Assembly: GCA_031472005.1 (NCBI GenBank)
Contig: PZJY01000003.1
Location: 2,728,001-2,792,000, forward strand
Reading direction: 5' to 3'
Source: Tetracladium setigerum
Lineage: Eukaryota; Ascomycota; Leotiomycetes; Helotiales
Length of the DNA: 64,000 nt
Every line of letters begins with the position of its first letter. Positions within the stretch are counted from its first letter, which is position 1. A program made the position numbers and the translations under genes. Below, one piece after another: positions 1 through 11,442 of the stretch. The notes beneath the pieces were generated by a model. The model saw nothing but the letters and a program-made list of their open reading frames with translations. It did no database searches and had not been told where the DNA came from.

Positions 1-697
1 TCCTTATAGCTCTTATATCCTTTAACCATTAGATTTATCGATTTTCTCTCCTCTTAAGGCTGCTTATCGGAAAGAGCTTAATCTTTTAAGTCTTTTAACC
101 GATTCGGCACCAATTAGTAAGCGTAACTTCTTAATATGTTACTATAAGGCCCGGGAAGCTACAATCACGCTTAATAATATCTTAGCCGGATAGCATACTA
201 CGGGGTTATAGCTAGTGAATATAAGTAAACCTTTAATGAGCCGATTACTATTAGAGAATAGCAATAAAGCCTCGGAATCGGCCCCTCTAAAGAGCTCTAA
301 TACTAAGTGGAATATAAGTATATCATCGATTGAGTGGTATACACTAAAAGTCGGGAGAGAATTACGTTTACAGTTCGACACTCTGGCTCGGCTTGGCCAT
401 GATGATCTTCCGACACGTCGATTACTCTTTCGGAAGGTTATAAAAGGATTAAATGAAAAGGACTTTACTTTAATATAAGCCGAGAATCGAATAAAAGAGC
501 TAGAAGCTTAATTAGATCTATATAAACCAAGGAAGCGCCGAAAGGTCCAGACATCTCCGAATTCGAGGTTCGTAGACGCCAGGGCTATTAGATCGGCCCA
601 GATTAAAGCTGGAGAGCTCGGAGTAGTATTAATCGATTCGGAGTCATCTACTAAATCTAAATCTGTCGGGGATTTTATAGAAGTCGATGCGTTATAG
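1..697 (+). pseudogene. Pogo/Fot1-type transposase, C-terminal fragment, RIP-degraded
   Basis: Reading the frame of the codon series starting near 62 gives AYRKELNLLSLLTDSAP and then a fragment ending KAREATITLNNILAG. This is followed by HTTGL, NISKPLMSRLLLENSNK, and a basic tail around 520-560 containing LYKPRKRRKVQT. The order matches the C-terminus of fungal pogo/Fot1 transposases: an AYRKEL block, a 'GW.xTGLWP' block and a 'KPL..PLLLEN' block. Both tryptophan positions in the GW/GLW block are TAG, as TGG to TAG changes by RIP would produce, and there is another stop near 510. The fragment ends at TAG 695-697. It cannot code for an active transposase as it stands. Confidence 0.8.
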
Positions 698-736
698 AGA
701 TATTAAGTGTTGAATGTAAAGTGGTGGATTTTAGTG

Positions 737-770
737 GGGTGGCCAGAAAGGGGGGTGGCCAGAAAGGGGG
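737..770. repeat. Tandem 16-bp direct repeat in the transposon terminus
   Basis: The unit GGTGGCCAGAAAGGGG occurs twice back to back just inside the right end of the pogo-like element, about 10 bp from the TA target site. Sub-terminal direct repeats of this kind can be transposase binding sites. That role is inference here. Confidence 0.6.
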
Positions 771-782
771 GGTGGGGACTTA

Positions 783-3577
783 GGCAGAGATTGTAATCAC
801 TGACTTCGTATAAGTATCTGGCGCAGTTGGCAAGAAGTTCGATGAATTCATGTCCACTGTGACTGAAGATTAGCTATACCCTCAAAAACAGTTCTTGGGG
901 AAAACATGCCCCTTCAATTTCAACTCTTCGGTACCCCTGCGGTTAATAGTAGCGAATCGAAAACTAAGGTGAGCACCATGAGAGATAAAAAGTTCGCAAT
1001 CAGCCCATTTGGGTGTCAAATCATAATCGTGCTCTTGCTTAGGGAAAGCTTCGTATACAAGTGCCACAGCGCTATCGAAGAAATCCTGTAAATCCTGGGC
1101 AGAATGATAGTTCATCGCTTCTTGAACTTCTCGATGTGCGAAGATTGAACGACCTTCTAGTTTAATCAATTTGAACGAGACCAATTCGTCAAGTGCTTTG
1201 CGAAATAGTGGAGGAGCCGTGACAACTGTGGAAAGTGCTGTCTGGACGCTGTTATCGGTGCTGGCGGGATTATGCCTGCAGAATTGAAGTCGACCGTCCA
1301 AAGCCTTTTGATTTCGTGGAAGGAAGAGATCAATTGGAATACCATCTAAAGGAAACATTAACATTGTATGTGCCATTGACTTCCCATGTACTTGCCTGGA
1401 GAAAGAAGCGAAAGGACACTCAAAAGAGCAAGTGAATTCCTGGTCAAATTTGTGAAACGCATATTCCACAGAGAGTCAAGCGCATGAACAGTGTCGGAGC
1501 GCATTCCAATTGCACGTTCCGGAAGATCTTTCTGGCGCTCTTTAAACAATTCATAGGTTGAAGCAATAGTCGGGCCTCCAATTGCATGGTTCCTGATCGC
1601 TCCGGCAGCTTGTTCGATGGCGAGGGCAAGCTGTTGTGACATGTCAGTGAAGTATGTCCCGAGCTCTAGTGCCCTTTACTTACACCGCCCAGCGCCTTCA
1701 GAAATTCCTTAGTGGCTCTTTCTTCTGTCCCTTTGAGGAGGCCGTTCTCATCTTTCTCTACCCACTCCGGGCCGATCAATTTCATGAGCAACTTCCAGGC
1801 TTGCTGATCGGTAAAGGGCTTCACTGTGTCACCCTTTCGATGCGCATCGTTCGTGAAGTTATAGTACTTCCGAGAAGTGATCCTGGGGGAAATTAGCTTT
1901 TACTGTCTATGTAGACTGGTGATAAGTTTATTACAGAATAGATCCCTTCACACTAACAGGCCAGTACCCTTTGAGAATAGACTCTCGCTCTGGAGGGAAG
2001 GTCAGCAAGACGATCAACCACGTATTAGGTCTGATACGTACCAGCATTGTCATATATCAGGAGCCACTTTCTGTCTGGTGATGCGTTAGTGAAGTTCGCA
2101 CTGACAGAATTTGACCCCTATCGAGGGCCACGACTCACTTGTTGTCTTCAGCCATTTCAACACGGCCAATTGATTTTCTTCGTGATGACCTAACTTCAAT
2201 CAATACAGATCGCTGTCTAAGCAGAATGCGCGATGTTACCATTTCTGTCAGCTCCAGGAACATTCAACTCTACCGCAATATCCGAAAAACTTTGTCTCAA
2301 AGACACAGATGTTTCGCAATTTACCCAAAATATGGCATCGAAATTGGATGGATTTGTATGTGCATACTCCAGCGCGATATCGGTCTTTCCCACCCCGCGT
2401 CGTCCGTAGATGGTGAATGTACGCAAATTTGGACTATTGTGCCCTAAGAACTTGTCGATGTTCTGAAGCTCAACTGTTCGACCGTAAAAGTTGGTGTTCT
2501 TATTTCTGGGTAGTCTGGTGCAAGGAAATGTGACATTTTCGTCTGGTTGCTGAATTCCAGCATGGCGAAGGGCCAGATTCCGATTCACGCGGTCGAGATT
2601 GACCTTCGTGTAGGCGTTGATGTCATTGAGATGCTTGATAGCGGCGTCCATTTGGGTAATGCTTTCATTGATTCGTCCCTCAAGAGCTCTCCAGGTAGAG
2701 GTTCCTTCTGTATCTGCATTGGATATTAGCTCTTGGATGATTCGACATGGCTAACTGAAATGACATTACCAGATGAGAACCTCCGAAGATAGCGTACAGA
2801 CTCCCCTTGTATCTGCAAAAGAGCATCTGCAGGCTATTAGTATGCTTGGCATGAGCTAGGAAACATGTCCATAGGTACCTAGAACATCAATCATAGCGTA
2901 TCGGGGCTCATTCATATCTTCGCAGATTTCTATACACCGATTGAACAGCTCGACCGAGCTTCGAAGTCGCTTCATCCAATTGACCGTTTTCGACAGCCTA
3001 TCTGGTGTTTCACACGCCAGCTAAACTTCCTCGTTAGCCGTGAAATTTAATCGAAGTTGTTGTTCCATTTACCTTAACGTTCAAGGCAACTAGACCCCAT
3101 AAGAAGTTCACATCGGGTTTATATGGATGGATTGCGCCAGTGAAGTGCCCCACCAGAGTCGCGAGTGATCGTGGGAATGGGATAATCTGGCCAAGGAGTC
3201 GTTGGGTGATTGGAAGTGCTTTGCGATCTTCGACCCTCGCTCGTATATCCATCTGCACCGTCTGCCAATCTAGAGGCTCGCTGACCTTCACGCAATCTAG
3301 CACGTGGTTTAGAATTTGATTGCCTCGGAGAGGTATAATCTGGAAGAGGGAAGGAGGAATAGTTGGTCACACCTGCAGCAGAGAGGTTCTGCTTGACAGC
3401 AGCGACAGCGAAGTCATATCGTCGAGAGGCCAGGGACCTAGTATCACTAAGTGCAAATGTCAACCATCGCGCAAAACGCAAGAGGCAAGACAGGGAGAAA
3501 AGTTACCTAAAGTCGATATCTTCTTCGTCCTCCCGAAGAACATAGTTCGGATCGAGTCTTTGAATACGCTCGCCCAT
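783..3577 (-). pseudogene. NLR-like STAND NTPase (NB-ARC), 3' part cut off by transposon
   Basis: A multi-exon gene whose pieces are in family order. Likely start at 3577 (MGERIQRLDPNYVLRE). An N-terminal helical region (about 3440-2880) resembles the N-terminal domains of fungal STAND proteins. Next comes an NB-ARC domain: NFYGRTVELQNIDKFLG, P-loop GRRGVGKT (2382-2405), kinase-2-like RKWLLIYDNA after an intron near 2050-2120, and a GLPLA-like GGLALAIEQAAGAI. The ARC2/winged-helix part runs across an intron around 1380 that joins LLSP to DGIPIDLFLP. The last coding I can follow is FIELLANCARYLYEVSDYN, the start of a TPR-type sensor, and it stops at the TA next to the pogo element. Exon limits in the first 700 bp are unresolved. 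Such proteins act in heterokaryon incompatibility or defence; the ligand-sensing repeats are missing here. Confidence 0.7.
3449..3577 (-). promoter_or_regulatory. Probable start and first intron of the NLR-like gene
   Basis: ATG at 3577 opens a 71-nt first exon ending in a GTAAC donor (3506-3505). The acceptor CTTAG near 3450 would join DEDIDF to SDTRSLASRRYDFAVAAVKQ in frame. This decides the start, but the following junction around 3370-3330 is not settled. Confidence 0.45.
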
Positions 3578-4347
3578 GGTTGCGACCGACTAGGTATGGA
3601 AGGAGTGTAAGAATGTTGAGTGTGGGCAGGCAGCCTCGTCGTCACTATAAATCACAAAATTCCCAAGCTGGAGCTGGCAGGCAGGTATACTAACTAGTAT
3701 TAGAGACGAGAGTCGGGTGCCAAACCGTCAGAGTGTTGAATAGTAGTGAGGAGGAGGAGTAGGAGAAGGAGAAGGTTTCAAGAGGCGGGAAGTCTCAGAG
3801 GGCTTGAGGCTCGAGGCTCGAGGAGGAGGAGGAAGATCACCCCTCATCTAGGGCGGCTCCAATAACAGGAGCTTTCCAGTGTTACCTCTGCCTTGCCAGC
3901 TTAGGCGAGTTGCATATGAGCAAACCTATCAGAATACTCGAGTAGGTGGCATTCTGCAGGCTGGGCCGCTGGGCACGAGGAGGCAGTAAGCAGTACAGCA
4001 CGCATATGATTCACATTACTTTCACTGGAAGAAGCCTGTAGTGTGGAAGAATTAGAGCGTGTGCTAGCAGGGCGAGGTACCTAGGTAGGCAGGTAGGTCG
4101 TCGCACAATTGTTTCGCGATCGCAATAATCAAGCTCAACGTCTTTTTCATTATTACGAATGACCTAGGGGTGAGGCAGGCAGCCTAGGAAGGGAATCGTC
4201 ATGGGTAAAAAAAAATCCGACGCGAAACGAAAGGCAGTTTCTTCTACCTGCACCACTGAGAGAGACCACTCCACTCCGCCCAGAGATATCATGATCCCCC
4301 GTTGTTGCTTCCTGAAGATTATAGAATTAGCGCGTGCTTTCATTCAA
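3578..4347. other. Intergenic, no gene seen
   Basis: Holds the presumed promoter of the NLR-like gene, a purine-rich tract around 3740-3835 with GAGGAG and CTCGAGG reiterations, and a TACCTAGGTAGG-type motif at about 4078-4090. I see no coding signal. Confidence 0.5.
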
Positions 4348-4739
4348 TCACGACTGGCTGGTTGGTAGGGATGGATGATTTATTATACCAAAGGCACATA
4401 TCTTCGGACAAGCAACAATCAGCTTGCCATCCTCACTTGGTCCTTGAGGGTCCCAATACGACTTCCATGGTTGAGCTTTGGCCTTGGATCTCTTCGCAGC
4501 TGCTAGTCCTTCGGCGCTGACAGCTTGGAAGTATTGCTCGACGGGCGCAGGAAGTTGAGAGATAGGAGAGGAGGAGGAGGACTCGTTGCGCGAGGAAGCG
4601 CCTTCGAAGGATGCCGATCTGGAGGCGACCTGTATGTTTGCGACAGCAGTATTAGCTCTCTCCATCTCTCTCTCTCTCTGCCAGTATTACGATATGGCTG
4701 CTTGCTGCTTACCTCCTTGCCGACAGGAGATGAATCCAT
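4348..4739 (-). CDS. Small two-exon hypothetical protein
   Basis: A 27-nt first exon (4739-4713, MDSSPVGKE) joins through an 83-nt GT-AG intron (4712-4630) to a second exon, giving about 102 residues. The GTAAGC donor and TACAG acceptor are good and the frame is kept across the junction. The protein is Ser-rich in its first third (VASRSASFEGASSRNESSSS), then has a more conserved-looking block with PAPVEQYFQAVSAEGLAAA and KAQPWKSYWDPQGPSEDGK. No known domain, signal peptide or membrane segment is visible. The 3' end could include another intron, because the last residues (GIINHPSLPTSQS) look like non-coding read-through. Moderate confidence that a gene exists; no function can be given. Confidence 0.5.
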
Positions 4740-5425
4740 AGCTAGCTACAGCAACACTTGTCGTCCTTGTGCGTACGGGAAGGTGAGGTAGTCGAGGATA
4801 GGTAGGCGACGGATTACTTAGTCGATTAAATCGGCGCCCGAGGTGATGGAGTTTTGCGGATAATTTGGCTGGAGTCGAATGGTGAGTGGTGGTTGGTGGT
4901 GGTTGGTGGTTGGTGGTGGCTTACCAGCCAGCGGCCTGTAAGTGTAAGTAGTAGTAGTACGGAGTACTGTCTGTACCGTAGTAGTGGGTGGTAAATGGTG
5001 AGAGGCCTGGGCTCTTGGCAACAACTCAATAACACCCCGCCCCGCACCGCACCGCCCCGAAAGTTTGGATGGGGATGGGATGACCCGTCATCACCGAGCA
5101 GTAGTACAAGTACAGCAGTACAGTAGTGGAGCACGCACAGCACACTGCGCTGTCCGCACTGTCTGTATTATGGTCTGAGCGCGCCATCATCATATCATTC
5201 GACTACGGTGTACGTACAGGAAGGAATCCAAATCAAATTCACTACCTAAGGTACTACTACCGTACCTAGCTTGACCTACTTCGTAAGGTAATTAATTCCA
5301 CAGCCTCACCTCATCCTCGACGACCTCATCAAAGGCCAACGATCAACAGAAACGCGCAACAACCACATACGTACCTCCTACAGGTAACGCTGCTGCTATC
5401 TATCACCCCCCCGACTCCTCCAAAC
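4740..5425. other. Intergenic with GGTGGTT simple repeats
   Basis: Contains a GGTGGTTGGTGG simple repeat at about 4880-4920, TAGTAG/GTACTG-type repeats at 4945-5000 and 5100-5130, and TACCTAG-type motifs at 5245-5290. Nothing coding is recognised. Confidence 0.5.
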
Positions 5426-6569
5426 ATGCCTACCGTGCAGGCCAGTCTCGAATATCTACAGAGGCTACCCTTTACGAGGATGAAAAGCCATACTGGTGCT
5501 TCCTTGCGCCACATGAGGGCTTTGATCCTGACACCCAACGGTACGGCCCCCCGTCACATATCCCCGCTTCAACTTCCACCTGGCGACCTATGTATGCTAA
5601 TCACTCTAGTATTTTAGAGTGGACAATCTTGAATTTGAAGAATTTCCAGGCATTGAAATCAAAGATATCCGTGATCTCCAGGCACCTCCATTGATGGATG
5701 ATTCGGGTTTCGAAGTGCTTCAACATCAAAGTCACTTCACCCATTTCGAGGACGCAGAGCAACTTGACTTGTACCGAAGAGAAACCGAACAGCTTCTGCG
5801 CGACAGGTTAGATGCAGTTTACGTCAAGTGTTACGACCATCGTCTTCGGAAGAATGTTCCGCAGCAAAGAAAGGAATTGGATATTCTGGATCCCTTGGTT
5901 GTGGAGGGTCCTGCCAGAGGCGTTCATAATGGTGAGTGAGCACAGCCAGACCCATGTCATACATATATCATCAAATTGAACCTTAACACATTCACTATCT
6001 ACTACTACTAGACATGACCTACGACTCTGGTCCTCAAGTCATAAATCGATATGTATCTGATGATGCTAAACAACAATTCCTCAAACCTGGCTACCGCTCA
6101 CGCATCATCAAGTACGTTGTTGATATCTCTACCTCACTCAGTCTATAAAATCACTTCTTACTGACAAATTTGTAGCACTTGGCGCACACTTGTCCCGGTA
6201 CTCGAAGACCGACCCCTTGCGCTATGTGACAGTCGATCAGTTGACCCAGAAGATCTTGTTGCTGCCGATCGCATCGTCCCAGACAAGGTCGGAGAGGTGT
6301 ATTACTTAACGCACAATCCAAAACACAATTGGTACTGGCTCGAAAAGCAGACTCCATCCGAGCCCTTCGCTTTCGTTATGTATGATACAAAGGCTGGTAC
6401 TCATGCTCGCTGTAAGTCCTATATTGCCTTCAATACTTATAAGATTCTCGAAGACTAATTTGCTTGCAAAGTCTGTCCGCACGTCTCGTTCGTCAATCCT
6501 CTAGCTGCTGCAGATGCGGCACCACGAGAGTCTATAGAGACTCGCTCTATTGTCATCACAAAAGAGTAG
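5426..6569 (+). CDS. CmcJ/AsaB-like hydroxylase or desaturase family protein
   Basis: Five exons: 5426-5540, 5618-5931, 6012-6111, 6176-6411 and 6472-6569, all with good GT-AG sites, about 285 residues. The product matches the fungal family variously called 7-alpha-cephem-methoxylase P8 (CmcJ)-related or AsaB-like, thought to be Fe(II)/2-oxoglutarate-type oxygenases. Recognisable blocks are KPYWCFLAPHEGFDPDTQ near the N-terminus, TWRTLVPVLEDRPLALCDSR, and GEVYYLTHNPKHNWYWLEKQ followed by the conserved ARFCPHVSFVNP. The start MPTVQASLEYLQ fits the family, but it lies one frame away from the LYEDEKPYW block. A single base is missing at the CCC at 5468-5470. Members occur both in secondary-metabolite clusters and alone; no synthase gene is nearby. 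The substrate is unknown. Confidence 0.8.
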
Positions 6570-7971
6570 GCAGGGAAAGACGGCGAAGTTAAGTGACGAC
6601 GATGAACTCAGCATTTTGATGCCCAATGAGGCCATGATATCCAGTTGATTCGTGGATTTCTTCCGCGCCTTCACCCAACGTAGCACACACGTCACAAGAT
6701 CTCAGCCAAATCCGAGCCAGAAATACCATTGCCTTTTACGAAACCCAATACATAACCCAAAACACCAAGACTGTGTGCGCATATTAGAGTTGCTATATTG
6801 CCCTTCGCCCCATAAACCCACTAAGCCGACAAAAAAGCGAAGGTGGATCCTGTATAGCACAACACCCAAACTTACAATCACGAAACTTTGGATAATCACC
6901 TCACAGTCTCATACTTCGTAATCGCTCACACCTGAAGGAGGCATGACGGCACTGCCTGTCACATTTCCGGTAAAACTATTCTGGTCGAGACAGAGACATG
7001 ACAAATCGCGGCCTTCGAGTCTGCCTTGGGCGCGCCGAGATAAGGAAATATCGCGTTGACTTTAGCCGAGAAATTGTTGCTGGGCCGAGTCTGTATCTTT
7101 TGCGATCATGAATTGAATGCAATAATTTTTTTAATTCTGCCTTGCGATATGCCTTGCTGAGGTATATACTCTTGCATGATATTTTAGTTCTTGTGAGTTG
7201 CGTTGCCTTGGTGGGTGCAGCATATGTGGAGTCATGTTGAGATGAAGTGGATGAGGGATATATTCATCAGTGTGTGACAGCGCATGCATGTTTTAACCTT
7301 ACCGGCAATTTTTCCGAGCTCTGATTTATTTCGGAGTCGTTAAGCTTCGCCTTTAGTTGAGGCTGAGTCTTAATTCGAGGGATCTGTTTGCGTGTATTTT
7401 ACTGCATACTATCGTGTCTGCATTCCGTTTCTCTATTGAAGCACCAATGCTTTAACATTGACTTGGATGGTGACATAGATTTCCTACTCAAATGTGATCG
7501 TATCATCACCTGCCTCATGATCTCGGCGACGTTCAAGTCAATCCAACCTCGAAGCTGAAGAACGTACTTTGTCACCTAATACCTGCACCATTCAACTTTC
7601 TCTCAACATGTCTATTATCAGAAAATCGACCTCCTGAGTTGAGTAGAGACCTCAGTAGCATCAATTTCACCCTCAAGAATCATCAGCCAAGCTTGCAAAG
7701 TAGCAACAACCAGGCTGGAGTCAGCCCAGATGAAACTCCACACACCTTTCAAACTCCTTCCATCATCACTATCTTTTCTCAGCGGTACTATATGGTTGAC
7801 AAAGGGACATATTATTATTTTGCCTGATAAGGCTGTACTTCAAAATCTAACAATTCCATCACTCCCACTACTCCCATTACTCCGAAGAAAATAGGTATGC
7901 TTCTATCGGCAATCTCTGACCATTATATTTTTAATTAGTTCCTCAACGCACCCAAAACAATTTCTCTTCCT
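6570..7971. other. Intergenic, no gene seen
   Basis: About 1.4 kb between the 3' ends of two converging genes. Short open stretches only, no family resemblance and no convincing splice-joined ORF. Confidence 0.5.
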
Positions 7972-10900
7972 TCAATTCTTCTTTTTGGGTCGGATTTGAA
8001 TCTGGGGTAGTTTCATGATCTCCCAATCCTTGGAAACAGCTCGATCGCCAAATGGAAGAAGCGCAGCAACACGCATCCTATCATCGTGTCAGTCTCAACT
8101 CGTTCTTCATCTTCGGATGGCCTTACGTGTAGTTTCCTGGTGTAAGCATCGAACCGTTGGTCAGCTGCCCCAGCCAGATGTAGACTTCGGTAAGCTGTCG
8201 ATTTAAGAACGTGTCCGGAAAAGCGACAACATCTTTCGCATCGTCTTTAGTACTATCGAATGTCGTCGCCCGCGATCCGCGCCAATATGTGGCTGTACCA
8301 ATGTAGCCATTCTTCTTTGCAACCAAAGGCCATGTCCATGATTTTTCCGGCCAGTTTGCATCGAAGATCTGAGAAAAGGAAGATTTCAGCAGTACTCAAG
8401 ACGCTCTATGAAGAAGAATTTGAACTTACATCCCAACGCAATTCTTGGGTGCCCCAGGTGAAATCAACCCACAAGCTAGGCCAGTCTTTGGCTTTGTTAT
8501 TTGTTTCGAAAGTCCAGTATGGCTTCGTTGTTGGAGTCACCAGCTCTGCGCATAGAGGGCATGTATCGATACGAGGAAAACCTTGGTCTTTCCAGAACAA
8601 GCCGAGTCCGCCAATCTCCTTCTTGACGTCGGCTAGTACGCCATAATACGGTACAGAGACCTTTTCGAGATTGCTGCCACTGATCAAGATCTTTCCGCTG
8701 TACACAGGAATTGCTGCGGATTTGTGACCGGCAGGGAATTTTGGCTGACTGAATACGACTCTGATGTATGGTAAGTACCGTCTCAAAAGCATACAATCGG
8801 CAAATGAACTTACGTAAGTGTTTTAGTCTGTCCGGCCTTCACAGTAAAGACTCCACTTGGAAATGCTACATCTGGCTTCAGGCTGTACATTGCGATTTGA
8901 TAATTCCAATTCATTTCCAGCCATTCGCCGTTGAGATCCATTGCGTCATATCCCTAAGAAAGGTCAAATTAGCATGCGTCTCTTTGAAGCCTCGGTAGAA
9001 ACATAGTACTTACACCAGCAGCCTGGTTTTCGAAGGTGTATGTAACATCTTTAGTGCCAGTGTTGGTTATATCAACTTTCTGGCTTGGGATGAAGTGGGC
9101 TGTGTCGTTCAAGCTGAATTTCGTCAATGACAACTGGGTGGTATACTCCAAGACCTTTACAGCGTCCACGAGGCCATTCCCAACCTGGGAAGGGAAGCCC
9201 GATGAGTTAATCCATCTGCGGAGTTGCCAGGCCATGCCATAGCCTGGCCACTGGCGGCGATTCGGGCGTGCAACATTCTTGCGAATCCTTTGCCATACTT
9301 TGCTCTTCCTCCAGATTTACCAATGTATAGGGCTGCAATCCCAGCAATGTATGGTGTGGCCATCGAAGTTCCACTCATGGTGCGATACGTGTTAAAATAT
9401 GGATTGTTCATGGGGTATGTGCTTGTGATGGATCCTCCGGGCTGTAAAAATTAGTGTTACTGTAATCTATCACTAGGACAGTATCAGGAAGAATAGACTC
9501 ACTGCTGAAATATCTGGTTTGAGAGTAAGATCCCAAAGTCCACCCCAGGACGAGAAGGAGCTTCCCTTGCCTCCTAGACTGTCCGGAAAGTTCACAAACT
9601 TGTCAACCTTAGAGAAATTTATGCTGACTTTATTTCCTCTAGCGAGCGACTCGATAAGCAACGCACCCGCTTTCTCAGAGATCATTCCTGATGGATGTGC
9701 GTCGTACGTCAAGGGGTCAGTGACAATAGATTCCATATTGCGATAGAACACAATTCCAGCAATTTTGAAATCAACAAAATTACTGGATTGTTGTGCTTCA
9801 TCGCAGACCAGTGATTGCCGCACAAGCACGACTTTACCTTTCAGACTTGGAGTCTTCTTTGGAAGAGGATCACAAGCGTCATTGGTAACCGAGGTGTTAG
9901 GACTAGAAGCCCAAATCTGAACGGTTTTCAGATTCTGGAATTCTTCAAAGTAGGTGTTGGCCAAAAAAGCAAGCTCCGAAGTGCTGGTCTTGCTGCCCTC
10001 CGTAATCGTAGCGGTGATTGGAATTGCGATCATCTCGGAGGCATCAACCGATGCGACGGCAAGCACACCTTCTCCAGAAGCGCCATTACTACCACGGAAC
10101 GGTCCCTGTTCTCCGTCATTCCCGGCAGCGATAGTGACAACCACGCCTTCATTGACGAGACGCGAAGCAACTAGGGCCCACGGGTTGCTGGCCCAATTGC
10201 TGATGCCTCCAATAGAGGCAGTGATGATATCGGCCTGATCGCTCGTTAGCTTGTGTACGCGCTCAGTTGTCAAGCGCGATCAACTTACGCCGTCTTCATA
10301 TGCCTTCAAAAATGCCTCGATAAGGATGGCAATGTCTGTGAGCTCCTGTGGAAAACTTCAGTAGGGTTTTTGGAGAGAGGGGAGTTTCTCCTGGGCATCT
10401 TATTATTTACCCCAAGGCCAAAAACTTTGTACGCCAGAATGGTCGCTTCAGGGGCGACTCCTTTGAACCAATTACCATTTCCAGCTACGATTCCAGCTAC
10501 ATGAGTACCATGTCCCTCGGTGTCTTGTGGATCTGAATCTGGTCGAACTGCTTCATCCGGCCAATCTGAAATGCTCAATTTAGCACCCATACTCTGCAAG
10601 CCGATGGGAAATTTGGATGCTTACTGGCGTCGCCGATGAAGTCATAACCACCTGCAACTTTGAACTTTGGACCGAAACCACCTCCAAGCTTGTCAAAGTT
10701 AGTATTACTTTGAAGTCTACTAAAAGAATTGGCTGTAAACATACCGCCGGGTGAGTGTAGTCAACTCCTGTGTCAATACTGTTGAAATGAATAAGTAGGT
10801 TAGTAATGAAACCTCAAGGCTCAAGCTGCCCTAGCTTCTGCAGGATTTTGAAGGGTTGTAGTTACACACATTGCAACCTTCACGCCCTTTCCGTAGATTC

Positions 10901-11442
10901 CCTGCGAATGGAGTTTGTCCACGTTGGTCACTAATAACGCCAATTTTCAGTTCATGTAAGGATATACTCAATCTCCCGAGCAACTCACTAGCATGAACAG
11001 AGTAGTTCTTAGGGTCAACACCATCCGCCATTATCGTTGGATAACGCTTGATCATATGTGACTGCCATGCATTGGAGATCTTTGGACTCTTTTGTAGCGA
11101 CTCTGGACTCTCGCTGGTTGCCTCGACGGAAACACCACGAAAGACACCGGAATTAAACTTCTTCAATACCTTGGTATTTGGCTTCGAACTGATTTCGGCG
11201 ACAGCATCCGCATAATTGGTACCCTGTGGACTGTTAGTCCAGCAGAAATCATAGGCCTAAACCTAGGTATCCATCCAGGGCCATACCTCAGCGAACTCGA
11301 CAATGTACTGATTGGGGATGGGTGTCGAGCTATCTGGAGCTGGAGCAGTCGCATTATCACGCCTTCTCAATGGTCGGTCATGATAGGATGCTAGAGCGCT
11401 TCCAGTCAAAAAAAGAGTAAGAAGGAGCTGACGGAGCCGCAT
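7972..11442 (-). CDS. Secreted subtilisin-like serine protease (S8, Vpr-like)
   Basis: A multi-exon gene coding for about 900 residues. It starts at 11442 with a signal peptide (MRLRQLLLTLFLTGSALA), followed by a propeptide containing QYIVEFAE. Catalytic residues are visible: Asp in IDTGVDYTHP (about 10757-10780), His in GHGTHVAG (about 10500-10520), oxyanion Asn in AAGNDG (10111-10130) and Ser in SGTSMATP (9355-9377). A PA-type insert (VVLVRQSLVCDE) lies between His and Ser, and a C-terminal Fn3-like region follows. The last exon ends DWEIMKLPQIQIRPKKKN with TGA at 7974-7972. The introns joining KVAI to IDTGVD and NQAAG to GYDAMD check out. One frame break lies near 9186-9194, where LTHRASLP and QVGNGLVDAV are in different frames; a base seems missing from a G run (C on the coding strand). 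Likely role: extracellular protein degradation. Confidence 0.88.

Larger units (their letters stand above)
1..782 (+). mobile_element. Right end of a degraded pogo/Fot1-like DNA transposon
   Basis: The stretch holds the C-terminal part of a pogo/Fot1-type DDE transposase followed by a G-rich terminal segment (about 721-780). It ends at a TA dinucleotide at 781-782, and TA is the target site used by Tc1/mariner/pogo elements. Immediately right of the TA, on the minus strand, the reading frame of an NLR-like gene begins abruptly, so I infer insertion into that gene. The left end lies outside the window. The sequence is TA-rich, with stop codons at expected tryptophan positions, which fits RIP. 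I could not see the other terminal repeat, so the boundary rests on the TA and on where the NLR frame stops. Confidence 0.75.
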
